This document shows positions 8,655-21,400 of a DNA stretch of 64,000 nt, one piece after another; positions within the stretch are counted from its first letter, which is position 1, and every line of letters begins with the position of its first letter. The position numbers were made by a program, and so were the translations under genes. The notes beneath the pieces were generated by a model that worked only from the letters and a program-made list of their open reading frames with translations, ran no database searches and was not told the origin of the DNA. Origin of the DNA: Aulostomus chinensis (taxonomy: Eukaryota; Chordata; Actinopteri; Syngnathiformes; Aulostomidae); the NCBI GenBank assembly GCA_037954235.1, contig JBBMOA010000017.1, forward strand, positions 347,501 through 411,500, read 5' to 3'.

Positions 8655-11600
8655 GTACCGTCAAACCTGTTGATTCGCCGCAGCTGGTTAGCTAGTACTG
8701 CTGCCACCACTACTACAACTGCTACTACTTCTGCTCGTAGTAGAAGTCGTAGTAGAACTGCCAGTATTTGCCCTGCTAATGAGATGAACTACAACTCCGA
8801 CGGAATCTGCCCAGCGGGGTAGTTGCGCTGTCACAGAGACGACCGAACCGACCCGACATGTTTGTTTACCGAGACGATCAGCAACAACAACGATCCCGAA
8901 CCCGTCCGGCAATGACAGGCCCAGACCGACGCGCTCTAGTGACGTCACTTCTTTGAGTACAGCTAATTTCCAGCTGTGGGTCCGATACTCGCTAAGGTGT
9001 ACACAGTCAGGAGAGAAACAGCCGCGCTCTTTGATCTCCCGCTCAGCACTCTTGACATGCAGCCGTGCACCGAGTCAAGATACCAGGGTTGCCTGACGGC
9101 CGGTACTCCTGTCGAGAGACGGATAATACAAGATACTACAAATTCATGGTACTAGTCGTACCTGATAACAGTAGGACCTGATAGTAGTAGTACATGATAG
9201 TCGTGGTATGTGATAATGGTAGTATATGACACAAGTAGAACGTGATAGTAGTAGTACATGATAGTCGTGGTATGTGATAATGGTAGTATATGACACAAGT
9301 AGAACGTGATAGTAGTAGTACATGATAGTCGTGGTATGTGATAATGGTAGTATATGACACAAGTAGAACGTGATAGTAGTAGTACATGATAGTCGTGGTA
9401 TGTGATAATGGTAGTATATGACACAAGTAGAACGTGATAGTAGTAGTACATGATAGTCGTGGTATGTGATAATGGTAGTATATGACACAAGTAGAACGTG
9501 ATAGTAGTAGTACATGATAGTTGTGGTATGTGATAATGGTAGTATATGATACAGCTAGAACATGATAGTAGTGGTACATGATAGGAGTGGTATGTGGTAA
9601 AAGTAGTACATGATACAAGTAGAGCATGATAGTAGTGGTATGTGATAGTATTGGTATGTGGTAATAGTACATGATAGCAGTGGTACATGATAATAGTGGT
9701 ATTTGATAGCAGACGAAGTATGTGGTAGTTGTCATAATTGTAAGCAGTAGCATAGGATAATAGTGGTACATGATAGTCGTAGTATGATAGCAGTCGAACG
9801 TGATTGCAGGGCTACATAATAGTTGTAGTGAATGGTAACAGCCGTGGTACATGATGGTAGTACTGAATGATAGCAGTAGTATGTGATAGCAGCAGTAGTA
9901 GATGATAGCAGTAGTGCATGATAGCAATTGCAGGTCATAATCGTAGTAGTACATGATAGTAGTAGTAAATGATAGTAGTTGTGGTCATCTGCTCAACGAA
10001 CAGCGTAGGGGCCAGGGAGGGAACTCCTCCAGCAAGGGACAAAGTTTTGGTAGTCGAAGTACTTCAGGGGAAGGTGACATGGAGCAGTAATGAATAACGT
10101 TCCTGTGTCCTGCCCTGAAGTAGCCGGCACTGACATGCCCACCTGCTTCCTCCCCAGGCGGTCGGCAGAGGGACGTTCGGCGTTGTCTTCAAGGCTGTGT
10201 GGAAGGGCAAGGATGTAGCGATTAAGACCATCGAGAGTGACAACGAAAGGAATGCTTTCCTTGTTGAGGTACTCCAAACGCCTTTGTTGTGTGTCACGAT
10301 GTAGTGCAGTAATGGCTGCAGCATGCGCTGGAGCTCGGCGAACCTGTCCGCCACAGGGACCACCCAGCTCGTCTGTAGTGCTATGTAGTGGTGGTGGATA
10401 CAACAATATATGATGTCCCAGAAGTGCTCAGCCGGATTCAGGTATGGGAACCATCGTCAAATCGGACCTGCTGACACACTCCAGCACAAGGAGAACCAAG
10501 GGCCCACAGGACCAGCGTATGATCTGACCTCAAAGAACCCGCCTCTCCAGACCTTCACTGACCCATCACCAAACGGGTCCTGCTGGGGGACATGGAGGCA
10601 CAAGAACGTTCTCCACACATCTGCAGCAATGTCACACAGATGGACAGTGAAGGCAGTGATGGTCTTAGCTCAAAGTGACAGACGTGTTTTTCATCTTGGT
10701 TGCAGCTCCGGCAGCTCTCACGAGTGAGTCACCCCAACATCGTTAAACTCTACGGTTCTTGTGACAATCCAGTAAGTACACTTGCATGTCACATGTACGT
10801 ATTGTACTAACATGTTGTACTTCCGTGTCACATGTACCTTACATACAAAGATTTAGTGACTGTAAGACTGCCAATGGAGAATGTTTGTCACATAATATTT
10901 ATGTGACTAATCCGTGTACTGCATGATAGTGTTCACTTCTCTCCATGACATCATCTATAGGTGTAGACACTTCTCTCCATGACTTCATCTACAGGTGTAG
11001 ACACTTCTCTCCATGACATCATCTACGGGTGTAGACACTTCTCTCCATGACATCATCTATAGGTGTAGACACTTCTCTCCATGACATCATCTACAGGTGT
11101 AGACACTTCTCTCCATGACTTCATCTAAGGGTGTAGACACTTCTCTCCATGACATCATCTAAGGGTGTAGACATTTCTCTCCATGACACCATCTACGGGT
11201 GTAGACACTTCTCTCCATGACACCATCTAAGGGTGTTGACACTTCTCTCCATGACATCATCTACGGGTGTAGACACTTCTCTCCATGACATCATCTAAGG
11301 GTGTAGACACTTCTCTCCATGACACCATCTACGGGTGTAGACACTTCTCTCCATGACATCATCTACGGGTGTAGACACTTCTCTCCATGACATCATCTAC
11401 GGGTGTAGACACTTCTCTCCATGACATCATCTACGGGTGTAGACACTTCTCTCCATGACATCATCTACGGGTGTAGACACTTCTCTCCATGACATCATCT
11501 ACGGGTGTAGACACTTCTCTCCATGACATCATCTACGGGTGTAGACACTTCTCTCCATGACATCATCTACGGGTGTAGACACTTCTCTCCATGACATCAT

Positions 11601-14600
11601 CTACAGGTGTAGACACTTCTCTCCATGACTTCATCTAAGGGTGTAGACACTTCTCTCCATGACATCATCTACGGGTGTAGACACTTCTCTCCATGACATC
11701 ATCTAAGGGTGTAGACACTTCTCTCCATGACATCATCTACGGGTGTAGACACTTCTCTCCATGACACCATCTACGGGTGTAGACACTTCTCTCCATGACA
11801 TCATCTACGGGTGTAGACACTTCTCTCCATGACACCATCTACGGGTGTAGACACTTCTCTCCATGACATCATCTACGGGTGTAGACACTTCTCTCCATGA
11901 CATCATCTACGGGTGTAGACACTTCTCTCCATGACATCATCTGTAGGTGTAGACACTTCTCTCCATGACATCATCTAAGGGTGTAGACACTTCTCTCCAT
12001 GACATCATCTGTAGGTGTAGACACTTCTCTCCATGACATCATCTAAGGGTGTAGACACTTCTCTCCATGACATCATCTAAGGGTGTAGACACTTCTCTCC
12101 ATGACATCATCTATAGGTGTAGACACTTCTCTCCATGACTTCATCTAAGGGTGTAGACACTTCTCTCCATGACATCATCTATAGGTGTAGACACTTCTCT
12201 CCATGACTTCATCTAAGGGTGTAGACGCTTCTCTCCATGACATCATCTGTAGGTGTGGACACTTCTCTCCATGACATCATCTATAGGTGTAGACACTTCT
12301 CTCCATGACATCATCTACAGGTGTAGACACTTCTCTCCATGACATCATCTACGGGTGTAGACACTTCTCTCCATGACATCATCTACGGGTGTAGACACTT
12401 CTCTCCATGACATCATCTACGGGTGTAGACACTTCTCTCCATGACACCATCTACGGGTGTAGACACTTCTCTCCATGACACCATCTACGGGTGTAGACAC
12501 TTCTCTCCATGACATCATCTACGGGTGTAGACACTTCTCTCCATGACATCATCTACGGGTGTAGACACTTCTCTCCATGACATCATCTACGGGTGTAGAC
12601 ACTTCTCTCCATGACATCATCTACGGGTGTAGACACTTCTCTCCATGACACCATCTACGGGTGTAGACACTTCTCTCCATGACACCATCTACGGGTGTAG
12701 ACACTTCTCTCCATGACACCATCTACGGGTGTAGACACTTCTCTCCATGACACCATCTACGGGTGTAGACACTTCTCTCCATGACACCATCTACGGGTGT
12801 AGACACTTCTCTCCATGACATCATCTACGGGTGTAGACACTTCTCTCCATGACATCATCTACGGGTGTAGACACTTCTCTCCATGACACCATCTACGGGT
12901 GTAGACACTTCTCTCCATGACACCATCTACGGGTGTAGACACTTCTCTCCATGACACCATCTACGGGTGTAGACACTTCTCTCCATGACATCATCTACGG
13001 GTGTAGACACTTCTCTCCATGACACCATCTACGGGTGTAGACACTTCTCTCCATGACACCATCTACGGGTGTAGACACTTCTCTCCATGACTTCATCTAC
13101 GGGTGTAGACACTTCTCTCCATGACATCATCTACGGGTGTAGACACTTCTCTCCATGACACCATCTACGGGTGTAGACACTTCTCTCCATGACACCATCT
13201 ACGGGTGTAGACACTTCTCTCCATGACACCATCTACGGGTGTAGACACTTCTCTCCATGACACCATCTACGGGTGTAGACACTTCTCTCCATGACATCAT
13301 CTACGGGTGTAGACACTTCTCTCCATGACACCATCTACGGGTGTAGACACTTCTCTCCATGACACCATCTACGGGTGTAGACACTTCTCTCCATGACTTC
13401 ATCTACGGGTGTAGACACTTCTCTCCATGACATCATCTACGGGTGTAGACACTTCTCTCCATGACACCATCTACGGGTGTAGACACTTCTCTCCATGACA
13501 CCATCTACGGGTGTAGACACTTCTCTCCATGACACCATCTACGGGTGTAGACACTTCTCTCCATGACACCATCTACGGGTGTAGACACTTCTCTCCATGA
13601 CACCATCTACGGGTGTAGACACTTCTCTCCATGACATCATCTACGGGTGTAGACACTTCTCTCCATGACACCATCTACGGGTGTAGACACTTCTCTCCAT
13701 GACACCATCTACGGGTGTAGACACTTCTCTCCATGACATCATCTACGGGTGTAGACACTTCTCTCCATGACATCATCTACAGGTGTAGACACTTCTCTCC
13801 ATGACATCATCTACAGGTGTAGACACTTCTCTCCATGACATCATCTACAGGTGCAGCGAGTGCTGACTCTTTTCCATGAACCGCCACTCCATGAAACCTC
13901 AATTTTATTAATGCCTTGTTTCCGTTCTTTTGTGTTTTTACTCGTAGGTCTGTCTGGTTATGGAATATGCAGAATGTGGCTCTTTATATAACCGTAAGTC
14001 TTTATATGCTTTTAAAAGTTTGCTGTCACTATCATGAGATCATTTTGAATGAGTATGTAGTAGATTTGTTGAAGACTTTTATGAAAATAGATTCTGTATC
14101 TTCTTGTCAAAGTCCTCCACAGTGCTGATCCTCAGGCTCCCTACACAGCATCCCACGCCATGAGCTGGTGTCTGCAGTGTGCTCAGGGCGTTGCGTATCT
14201 GCATGCTATGAAACCCAAGGCCTTAATTCACAGAGACCTCAAACCCCCAAAGTAAGTACTCTTGAAGCTGAAGCAGAAGGGAAATTACCTTTAATATATT
14301 TAAAGTAAGAAAGCATAGGTTGTTGACAAGGTCTGATGATAAGAAAAATAATTGCTCATTAAATGTATGTCATCTGGTTGCTGACTATCATTTGTAGTTT
14401 AGTAGTTACCTTGTCCCTTTACCTGCTGGCCCGCAGTCACATGGCTCTGGGCTGGTGGGAATCATCACGGGAGTAGGATGTGATGGGATGTGATGGGATG
14501 GGATGGGAGTGGCCCTTGGGAAGTTTGTAATGGTGTCTGGCTCTACTGAACAGTTGATGTCAGCCACTCGACCTAAAAGGTTCCAAGTTTGAGCCAAACA

Positions 14601-15370
14601 TGAGGTTCACTCCTGGTGAGTAACAAACATCTTCTGCAGCATCACTTGTAGCTCGACCCTCTCTGCCAGAGTTCACTCACACACTCTGTTTATGGCGGCA
14701 GTGCCATGCTCACACGTGCAGCTGCACTGTGCCAAAGCTGGCCTCCGACCGTGCAGTCGTAGCACAGGGTTCACAAGACTCAGACGAACTAGACTTTGGA
14801 GGTTTTATTTTCTTGGTGATTGTTAGGCAGACTGAGCGAAAATAAAAACGGAAAGTAACGCAGTGCCCAGTGTATCCGTTCAAGTACAACATTTTTTAAA
14901 ATATATGTTTATGTAGAATATAAGTTTATGTAAGTGCGCTTCTCTCCCAGTCTGCTGCTGGTGGCTCGTGGTACTGTGCTCAAGATATGTGACTTTGGAA
15001 CAGCCTGTGATATCCAGACCTACATGACCAACAACAAAGGCAGTGCAGCGTGGATGGCGCCAGAGGTGTTCGAAGGTGAATGTACACCCAAAGTGGTACC
15101 TTCATCGATGACATAGTATATTAAGTATCTATGTGTTACTGTTTTTCTGGTTTAATCACATGTCTATACTCATCCTGATTGGCTTCTCTCTTAAAAGTTC
15201 TGCCTGACTTTTTTATTCACAGAAAAGGCTAGAGTACTCCCCAGGCAGTAGACGCAGTAAATGTACTTTTGGTGTGTACTCCTTTGTGATTAAACCAGGG
15301 GTCACCAACCTTTTTGAAACTGAGAGCTACTTCTTGGCTACCAATTAATGCGAAGGGCTACCAGTTCGAG

Positions 15371-15402
<32 letters not shown>

Positions 15403-18400
15403 GTACAAAACTTGTTTTTTTATCTTTAATAAAAGCCCATTTATATATAGATAAATCTAGGACACGCCTGTTGTCATTTTCAAATTCACACCAATGCAAG
15501 TGTGATTAGAAAAATTGAAACAAAAAAATTAGATGCAGCTCACTGGTGAGTGGCGCTATGGTGAGCTACTTTTAGTACCATGTTCATGACCCCTGGATTA
15601 AACACATTAAATGTACTCGGGGTGTGTACTCCCCAGGTAGTAAATGCAGTAAAATACTCATGTTTGTTCCTCAGGCAGTAAATACAGTAGATGTACTGTG
15701 ATTACTCCTCAGGCAGTAACTACAGTAGATGTACTGTGATTACTCCTCAGGCAGTAACTACAGTGAGAAGTGTGATGTCTTCAGCTGGGGCATCATCCTG
15801 TGGGAGGTCCTCACACGTAAGAAACCCTTCGACGAGATCGGTGGTTCGGCATTTTGCATCATGTGGGCCGTCCACAGAGGTGAGTGAAGTCCTTCTGGGG
15901 ATATCACTGTCATTCTTTAGTTGATTTGTTTTTGCTTTTTGTGTGTTGTCTCTTTCTTTTCTGTTGTTTTTTGACCTGGAAAACACCCCCACCCGCACAA
16001 GTGCGTGTGTTCCCTTGCAGTGTGCATCATGTAGCCACTCTGAGCTCATCAGGTTGCCTTCATGTGACCAATCTTTCATAAAACTTGTGCTCAGCACTCA
16101 TGTTCAAGGAGTGGTAAAAAATAAACACAGCTACAACTTGTTTACAGTCATGTTGTCTGTTGTGTCTCTCTTGTGGGGGCCAGATTTGAATGTAAGGCTC
16201 CGCTCCTTCCTTAACATAAGACTACTTGGCTCAGTCAGGAAAGGGAAGTAACATCAAACAAGTCAGGGAATAATCTGAAGAAAAGTAACACAGTTTCATA
16301 GGTGAACTGTAACTATTCCAAGTCAACAAAGTAAGAAACCCAGGACATACACGTCACCCAAATTAAAGAAAGAAATATAACAAAAGGAGGTTAACAGCTG
16401 GTAAATAGCTGTGAAAAAGTTCCTAAAACCACATAAACCAACAAGCAAAACACTTAAGCTAGAATTAGTTGGTTCAGGAGCACTCAAACACAAATCTCAA
16501 AGGGCCACAAAGAATGTTTTCTATGAGTCGAAGGGCCGTTTATTGAGGTCGTCAGGCCACGTAATAAAACTGTAACATTCAAAGCAAAATGCGCTTTTCA
16601 TTTAAAACATCGACAAAAATACAAACGAGAATAAAACAGACAGAAATTAAAATGAATAGTAGAATAAAACCAAACATGACCTCTGTCATGAATCCAAAGC
16701 CACGTGTCAGGAGTTAAGAACACTTTTCCGATGAATACGAACTCAGAAGGACGGATGGATTTCTGTCCTGTGGTGGATCCTCTCAGGAGGTCCACACCAG
16801 CGTCCATGCAGCAGGCGAACCAAACCTCCCTTCGGTTTAACAAACTGATCGAACCTTTTAAATCTGCTCCAAAAACAGAAGTGAAAGTTAGAAATGGCGC
16901 TGGCAGCAAGGAACTCTGGGTGACCCGGGAACAGGCTGTCTGTGTATCGTTGGCACGGAGATGATTCTGGGCCGACATATCGCGTCCCGGGGGCGGGGGT
17001 GCGAGTGCGGTCGCTTGTGGATTATCGGTGTACCTGTCTGTATGTCCTGCAGCCGCGAGAGCAGGGGGGAATATAAACGCCACTTTTAGGGTTACCAAAA
17101 AAAAAAAAAAAAATGCTCCAGCCGGACCGGCCATTCAGGAAACCTCCCTAGCCTCCCGGCCTTGACGTGTTGACCCAACCACAACACACAGTGAAGGAAC
17201 AACAGTTCAGGGTCCACAAACAGACGGCATGCAGATCCATTATCCATACATTCCCTATCCCGCTTATCCGTTAAGGGTCGTGGGGGGTGGAGCTTATCCC
17301 ATCTGACATTGGGTGAGAAGCAGGGTTCACCCTGGACGGGTCACCAGTCCATCACAGGGCCATCAGGAGCAATTATGGGTTCAGTATCTTGTATACAGTA
17401 TCTAGATTGTCAGCAGATGAGGTGAACTGTGCTCTTGACTACACCTGCAAGTACTTGTGACCATACTGTTGGTGGTTCTGCATCTGACCATTACACCTAC
17501 CCCCCAAAAGTCAGCACATCCAACAGGCTATGTCGGCATAATGGAATACAAAGTTGAACCTCAATATAAATCATATTATGATAAAACTAAATGCTGTCCA
17601 TAGCAAACAAACCATCAAAATATCTTACGGCCAAAAACAGAAACTTGCTACACATCATTTTGTTGCTTTCTAAACACAATCAGACTTTGCCACACCTAAA
17701 GAACACTATTGCACAGAATGAATCAACTCTCCAGATTGATTTTTTTTTCTTTTTAACTAAAACTAATTGTGACAAGCAACCTGCCACTAAACTGTCTGTT
17801 CCGTCACAAGCTGGATTTCAGTTGCAGTTCCCTTAAGGCTAAACTCCTCAGCTGAGCAGCCTACAATCAGTGAAAGTGAATCGCTGAAGAAACAATTAAG
17901 GATTGTGGTCAGTGTAAACAACCAAAGGATCAGAGATTTTACAGCCATAACTATGGATAAAAATGCTCCAGGGGGCTCTATGCCACTATCATCAGCTTGG
18001 ACTGCCCCTATGCCCCTGTCACTTACATCTGTGTGTAGGACAAAAGAACAACCAAAGTGAGGAGCCACTTGCATAGGTGTAGTAGCCAAAATCCTTTTGC
18101 TTTCTCAAATGTTATCTGGCACTGAGATGTCCATCAACAATGGGTCTTGAGACTGGCTGAATTGGTGAGGGATTAGCTACTTGGGCATCCTGTTGGCACA
18201 AAATGCCCTGTTGTCTGCAGGCATTCCCAAGAACAGTTCCTTGCATGTAGTGGGAGCAGGAAGATTTAGTATTGGTTTAACTTTGTGGACACTGTTAGCA
18301 ACTACCTTTCCGAGTATGTCATGGTGGCCTGAGGAATCGAAGATTCTGCCAAATTAACTTTTGCATTGGCCCTTTTTAACTGCTCAAACACTTAACTCAC

Positions 18401-21400
18401 ATACTTGAGCTGGTCAGACCATGAGTTGCTGAATACCAGCATGTCATCAATGTGGGCTTCAATGTTGTCTAGACCATGTAACACAATGTGCATGAGCCTG
18501 TGATTGGTAGTACCATCATTCCTTCGACCAAAGGGCATTCGGTCATATGCTAATAGCTTTTCTGGGATTACAAATGAATAAAGTGCCTTGGCACATTGAA
18601 TTAAGGGCACTTCCACTATTATTTTAGTTAATCAAATTTGCTGATGAACGGACGTGATCCAACCAGTGAGGAATAAGGACTTATTAGTGAGGTTAAACTC
18701 ATCAGCCACAGTTTTTGATGGGGATAAATCCAGGAATGTTGCAACCGTCTTATGAACCAGATGCTCGACCTGTTATAACAGGATTAGAATTTTCGAGTCT
18801 TCCCAAGTATTAACCTCTTGTGACATACACAAATGCTCAAACAAAACCTGTTGTTTTCTTGCCAACCCCACATGAGTTTGGGTTTTGTTTTGCTCAAAGA
18901 CACTTGGACATGGTCACTGGGGGAAGTAGGGATCGAACCAGCGACCCTTTGATTGCTAGATGGCCGCTCTACCTCTGAGCCATGCCGTCCGTCAGATGTT
19001 TATGGCACTGTAAATTCCGGACGATAGAGCGCACCGTTATGTAAGCCGCAGATGCTTATTTTAGGGAAAAAATCAACTTTGTACACGTATAAGCCGCACC
19101 GGTAAATAAGCCGCGGTGCACGGCGGAAACACCTCGGCCGCCCGTTCTCGCTTGTTGACCCAGTCTTCCAGAGCCTTTTCAAGTCTGGGCCATCTGCTAT
19201 TATGACCTCTGAAAGCTTTTGTCGTCTTTTTGCATTGGGTCAGTTCGTCATGTTGCCGCCTCCAGCGTCTCACCATCGATTCGTTTATGCCAAACTTACG
19301 TGCTGCAGCTCTATTTCCATCTTTAACCGCCAGATTGATTGCCTTTAACTTGAAAGCTGCATCATAAGCATTCCTTCTTCTGCTCTCCGTCTTGAGGGTG
19401 AGTACAAATGACTGAAAATATAGTGTGATGCTCTTTTTACACTGCACCGCGGCATGGACTGGACGCTCCAAGTACAGTACTTAGAGAAATTACCATGACA
19501 TTTGGCTAGGAATTTCCCTTAGTACGGTACTTGGAGCTACCATCAGGAACAATAGGGAATTGCTGCCGCTGCCCGCCACACCCCAGGGTGAAGGTAAAAT
19601 CCTCGTATAAGACGCACCGGAGCATAAGCCGCGGGGCATAAGCGTTGAAAAAAAGTCGCGGTTTATAGTCCAGAATTTACGGTATATGTCTCACCTGTCC
19701 GGACCCAGTCTAAATGAAACAACCCCACCTGACAGATATCAACAAGTCAAATTAATGATCAAGTGTCATGCTGAAGTACACAGTGGCACAGTTTAACAAA
19801 AAAAACCTTCAAGCTAAACTATAGCAGCAGCACTGAGCATTTTTGGCTGCTCCAGTCATGCCACTGGTTGTGATCAGGATCTGGGGAGCTGCAGACTTGA
19901 CAGAAGACACAGGCAGGGACAGCTAACACCTCACCTGTGCAAATACAGTTGCTGCTGTCAGAAATTAGCAATCTTTGAATTCATTACAAGCAGTTGAAGT
20001 GATCATCAAACTCAAAGTGATGAATCCCATTTAAAGTTTAGCTGAACTGAAAAACCTGGCAGACCTACTGGCCCTGTATTTGGAGAATCTGCTGTCTCAT
20101 CAGTAGATCTTTCACTTTTGTGGATATTCCACAGTTTACTGTTTGTCATGATCCAGGCACAAGACCTCCTTTGATCAAAGACCTCCCAGAGCCCATAGAG
20201 ACCCTGATGACCCGTTGCTGGGACAAGGAGCCAAGCCGGAGGCCATCCATGGAGGAAGTCAAGAACACCATGTGCCATCTTATGAAGGTAAATTCTCCTT
20301 TGCATTCTGTCACTAAAAATGGATATTTTAAAGGGTTGTTATTATTCTTTTGGTCTTACCTCGTTGATTGATTGGTTTATTGTCTTTATTTTGAATACGT
20401 AAACAGTAAAATTAAGGAAACAAGCAAACAGCATCATACGAGCAAAACCTGTCTTTACTGTTGTGCATAAACAATAGTATTTGTGTCATCATCTAATCTA
20501 ATCTACAGATGTGAATCAGTACAAATACACCAACACAACATGTTCCAGTACATTTTAAAAACAATTCTATACAGTGTGGTTTGGCAAATGATGCGACACA
20601 TTCACAACAAAACTGTGTGAATCTTTGAAATGATAGAATCAATACAGCAACAATAAAGCAGTATGCAATGTTTCTTACTTTTCCCGACAGATTATTTGAA
20701 TCTATTGAGAACAGAGAGAAATTTATTGTGGTGTTACATCTAGATCATGTAGCAGGAGCCTGTAACTATTGGTTTAATCGCGCTCTTTGATATGATAGAG
20801 GAAGATGTGGAAGTGCCAAGGAAGAGCCAGTACACCTGTGTCTGTATCATACTCAGAGGGGACATGATTTTAACTTGAAGTTAAAGTCATTTTTACTAGG
20901 TCCATCTCAGTTGGAACCAGTTAATGATGGTTCCTCTGAGACCACTACAGTCAGTTCTGGTGTTCCACAAGGGTCTGTGCTTGGACCAGTCCTCTTCACC
21001 CTGTACCTGCTTCCTCTAGGTCACATGATCAGGAAACACTCCATTAATGTTCACTGCTATGCAGACGACACACAGCTGAACTCATCAATGATCCACATGG
21101 AACAAACCAGCTGACTAAACTGGAGGCCTGTCTGAAGGACAGAAAAACATGGAGGACCATCATTTCCTTTATTAAACTCTGATAAACTGAAGTTCTTGTG
21201 CTGGGCCCAAACACCTGAGGACCACCTGATCTGATGAGACAGGTACCCTGGATGGCACCACCCTGGCCCCCAGCACCACCGTAAGGAACCTAGGAGTTCT
21301 CTTTGACCAGGACCCTTTAACTCCCACATTCAACAAATCTCCAGGACGCCTTCTTCCATCTACGTAACATTGCTAAGATCAGACACATCCTGGCTCAAGA

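Noticed and set aside
9136..9954. 272-codon Tyr/His-rich frame, minus strand
   Set aside because: Created by the 64-bp and TAG-rich repeats in intron 1.
10929..13854. CRISPR-like array
   Set aside because: 34-bp direct repeats are contiguous with no unique spacers, no cas genes, and lie in a vertebrate intron.
14113..14135. Alternative exon 5 acceptor at ccacag (14122)
   Set aside because: It would break the frame; the caaag acceptor restores NLLHSADP and the right phase.
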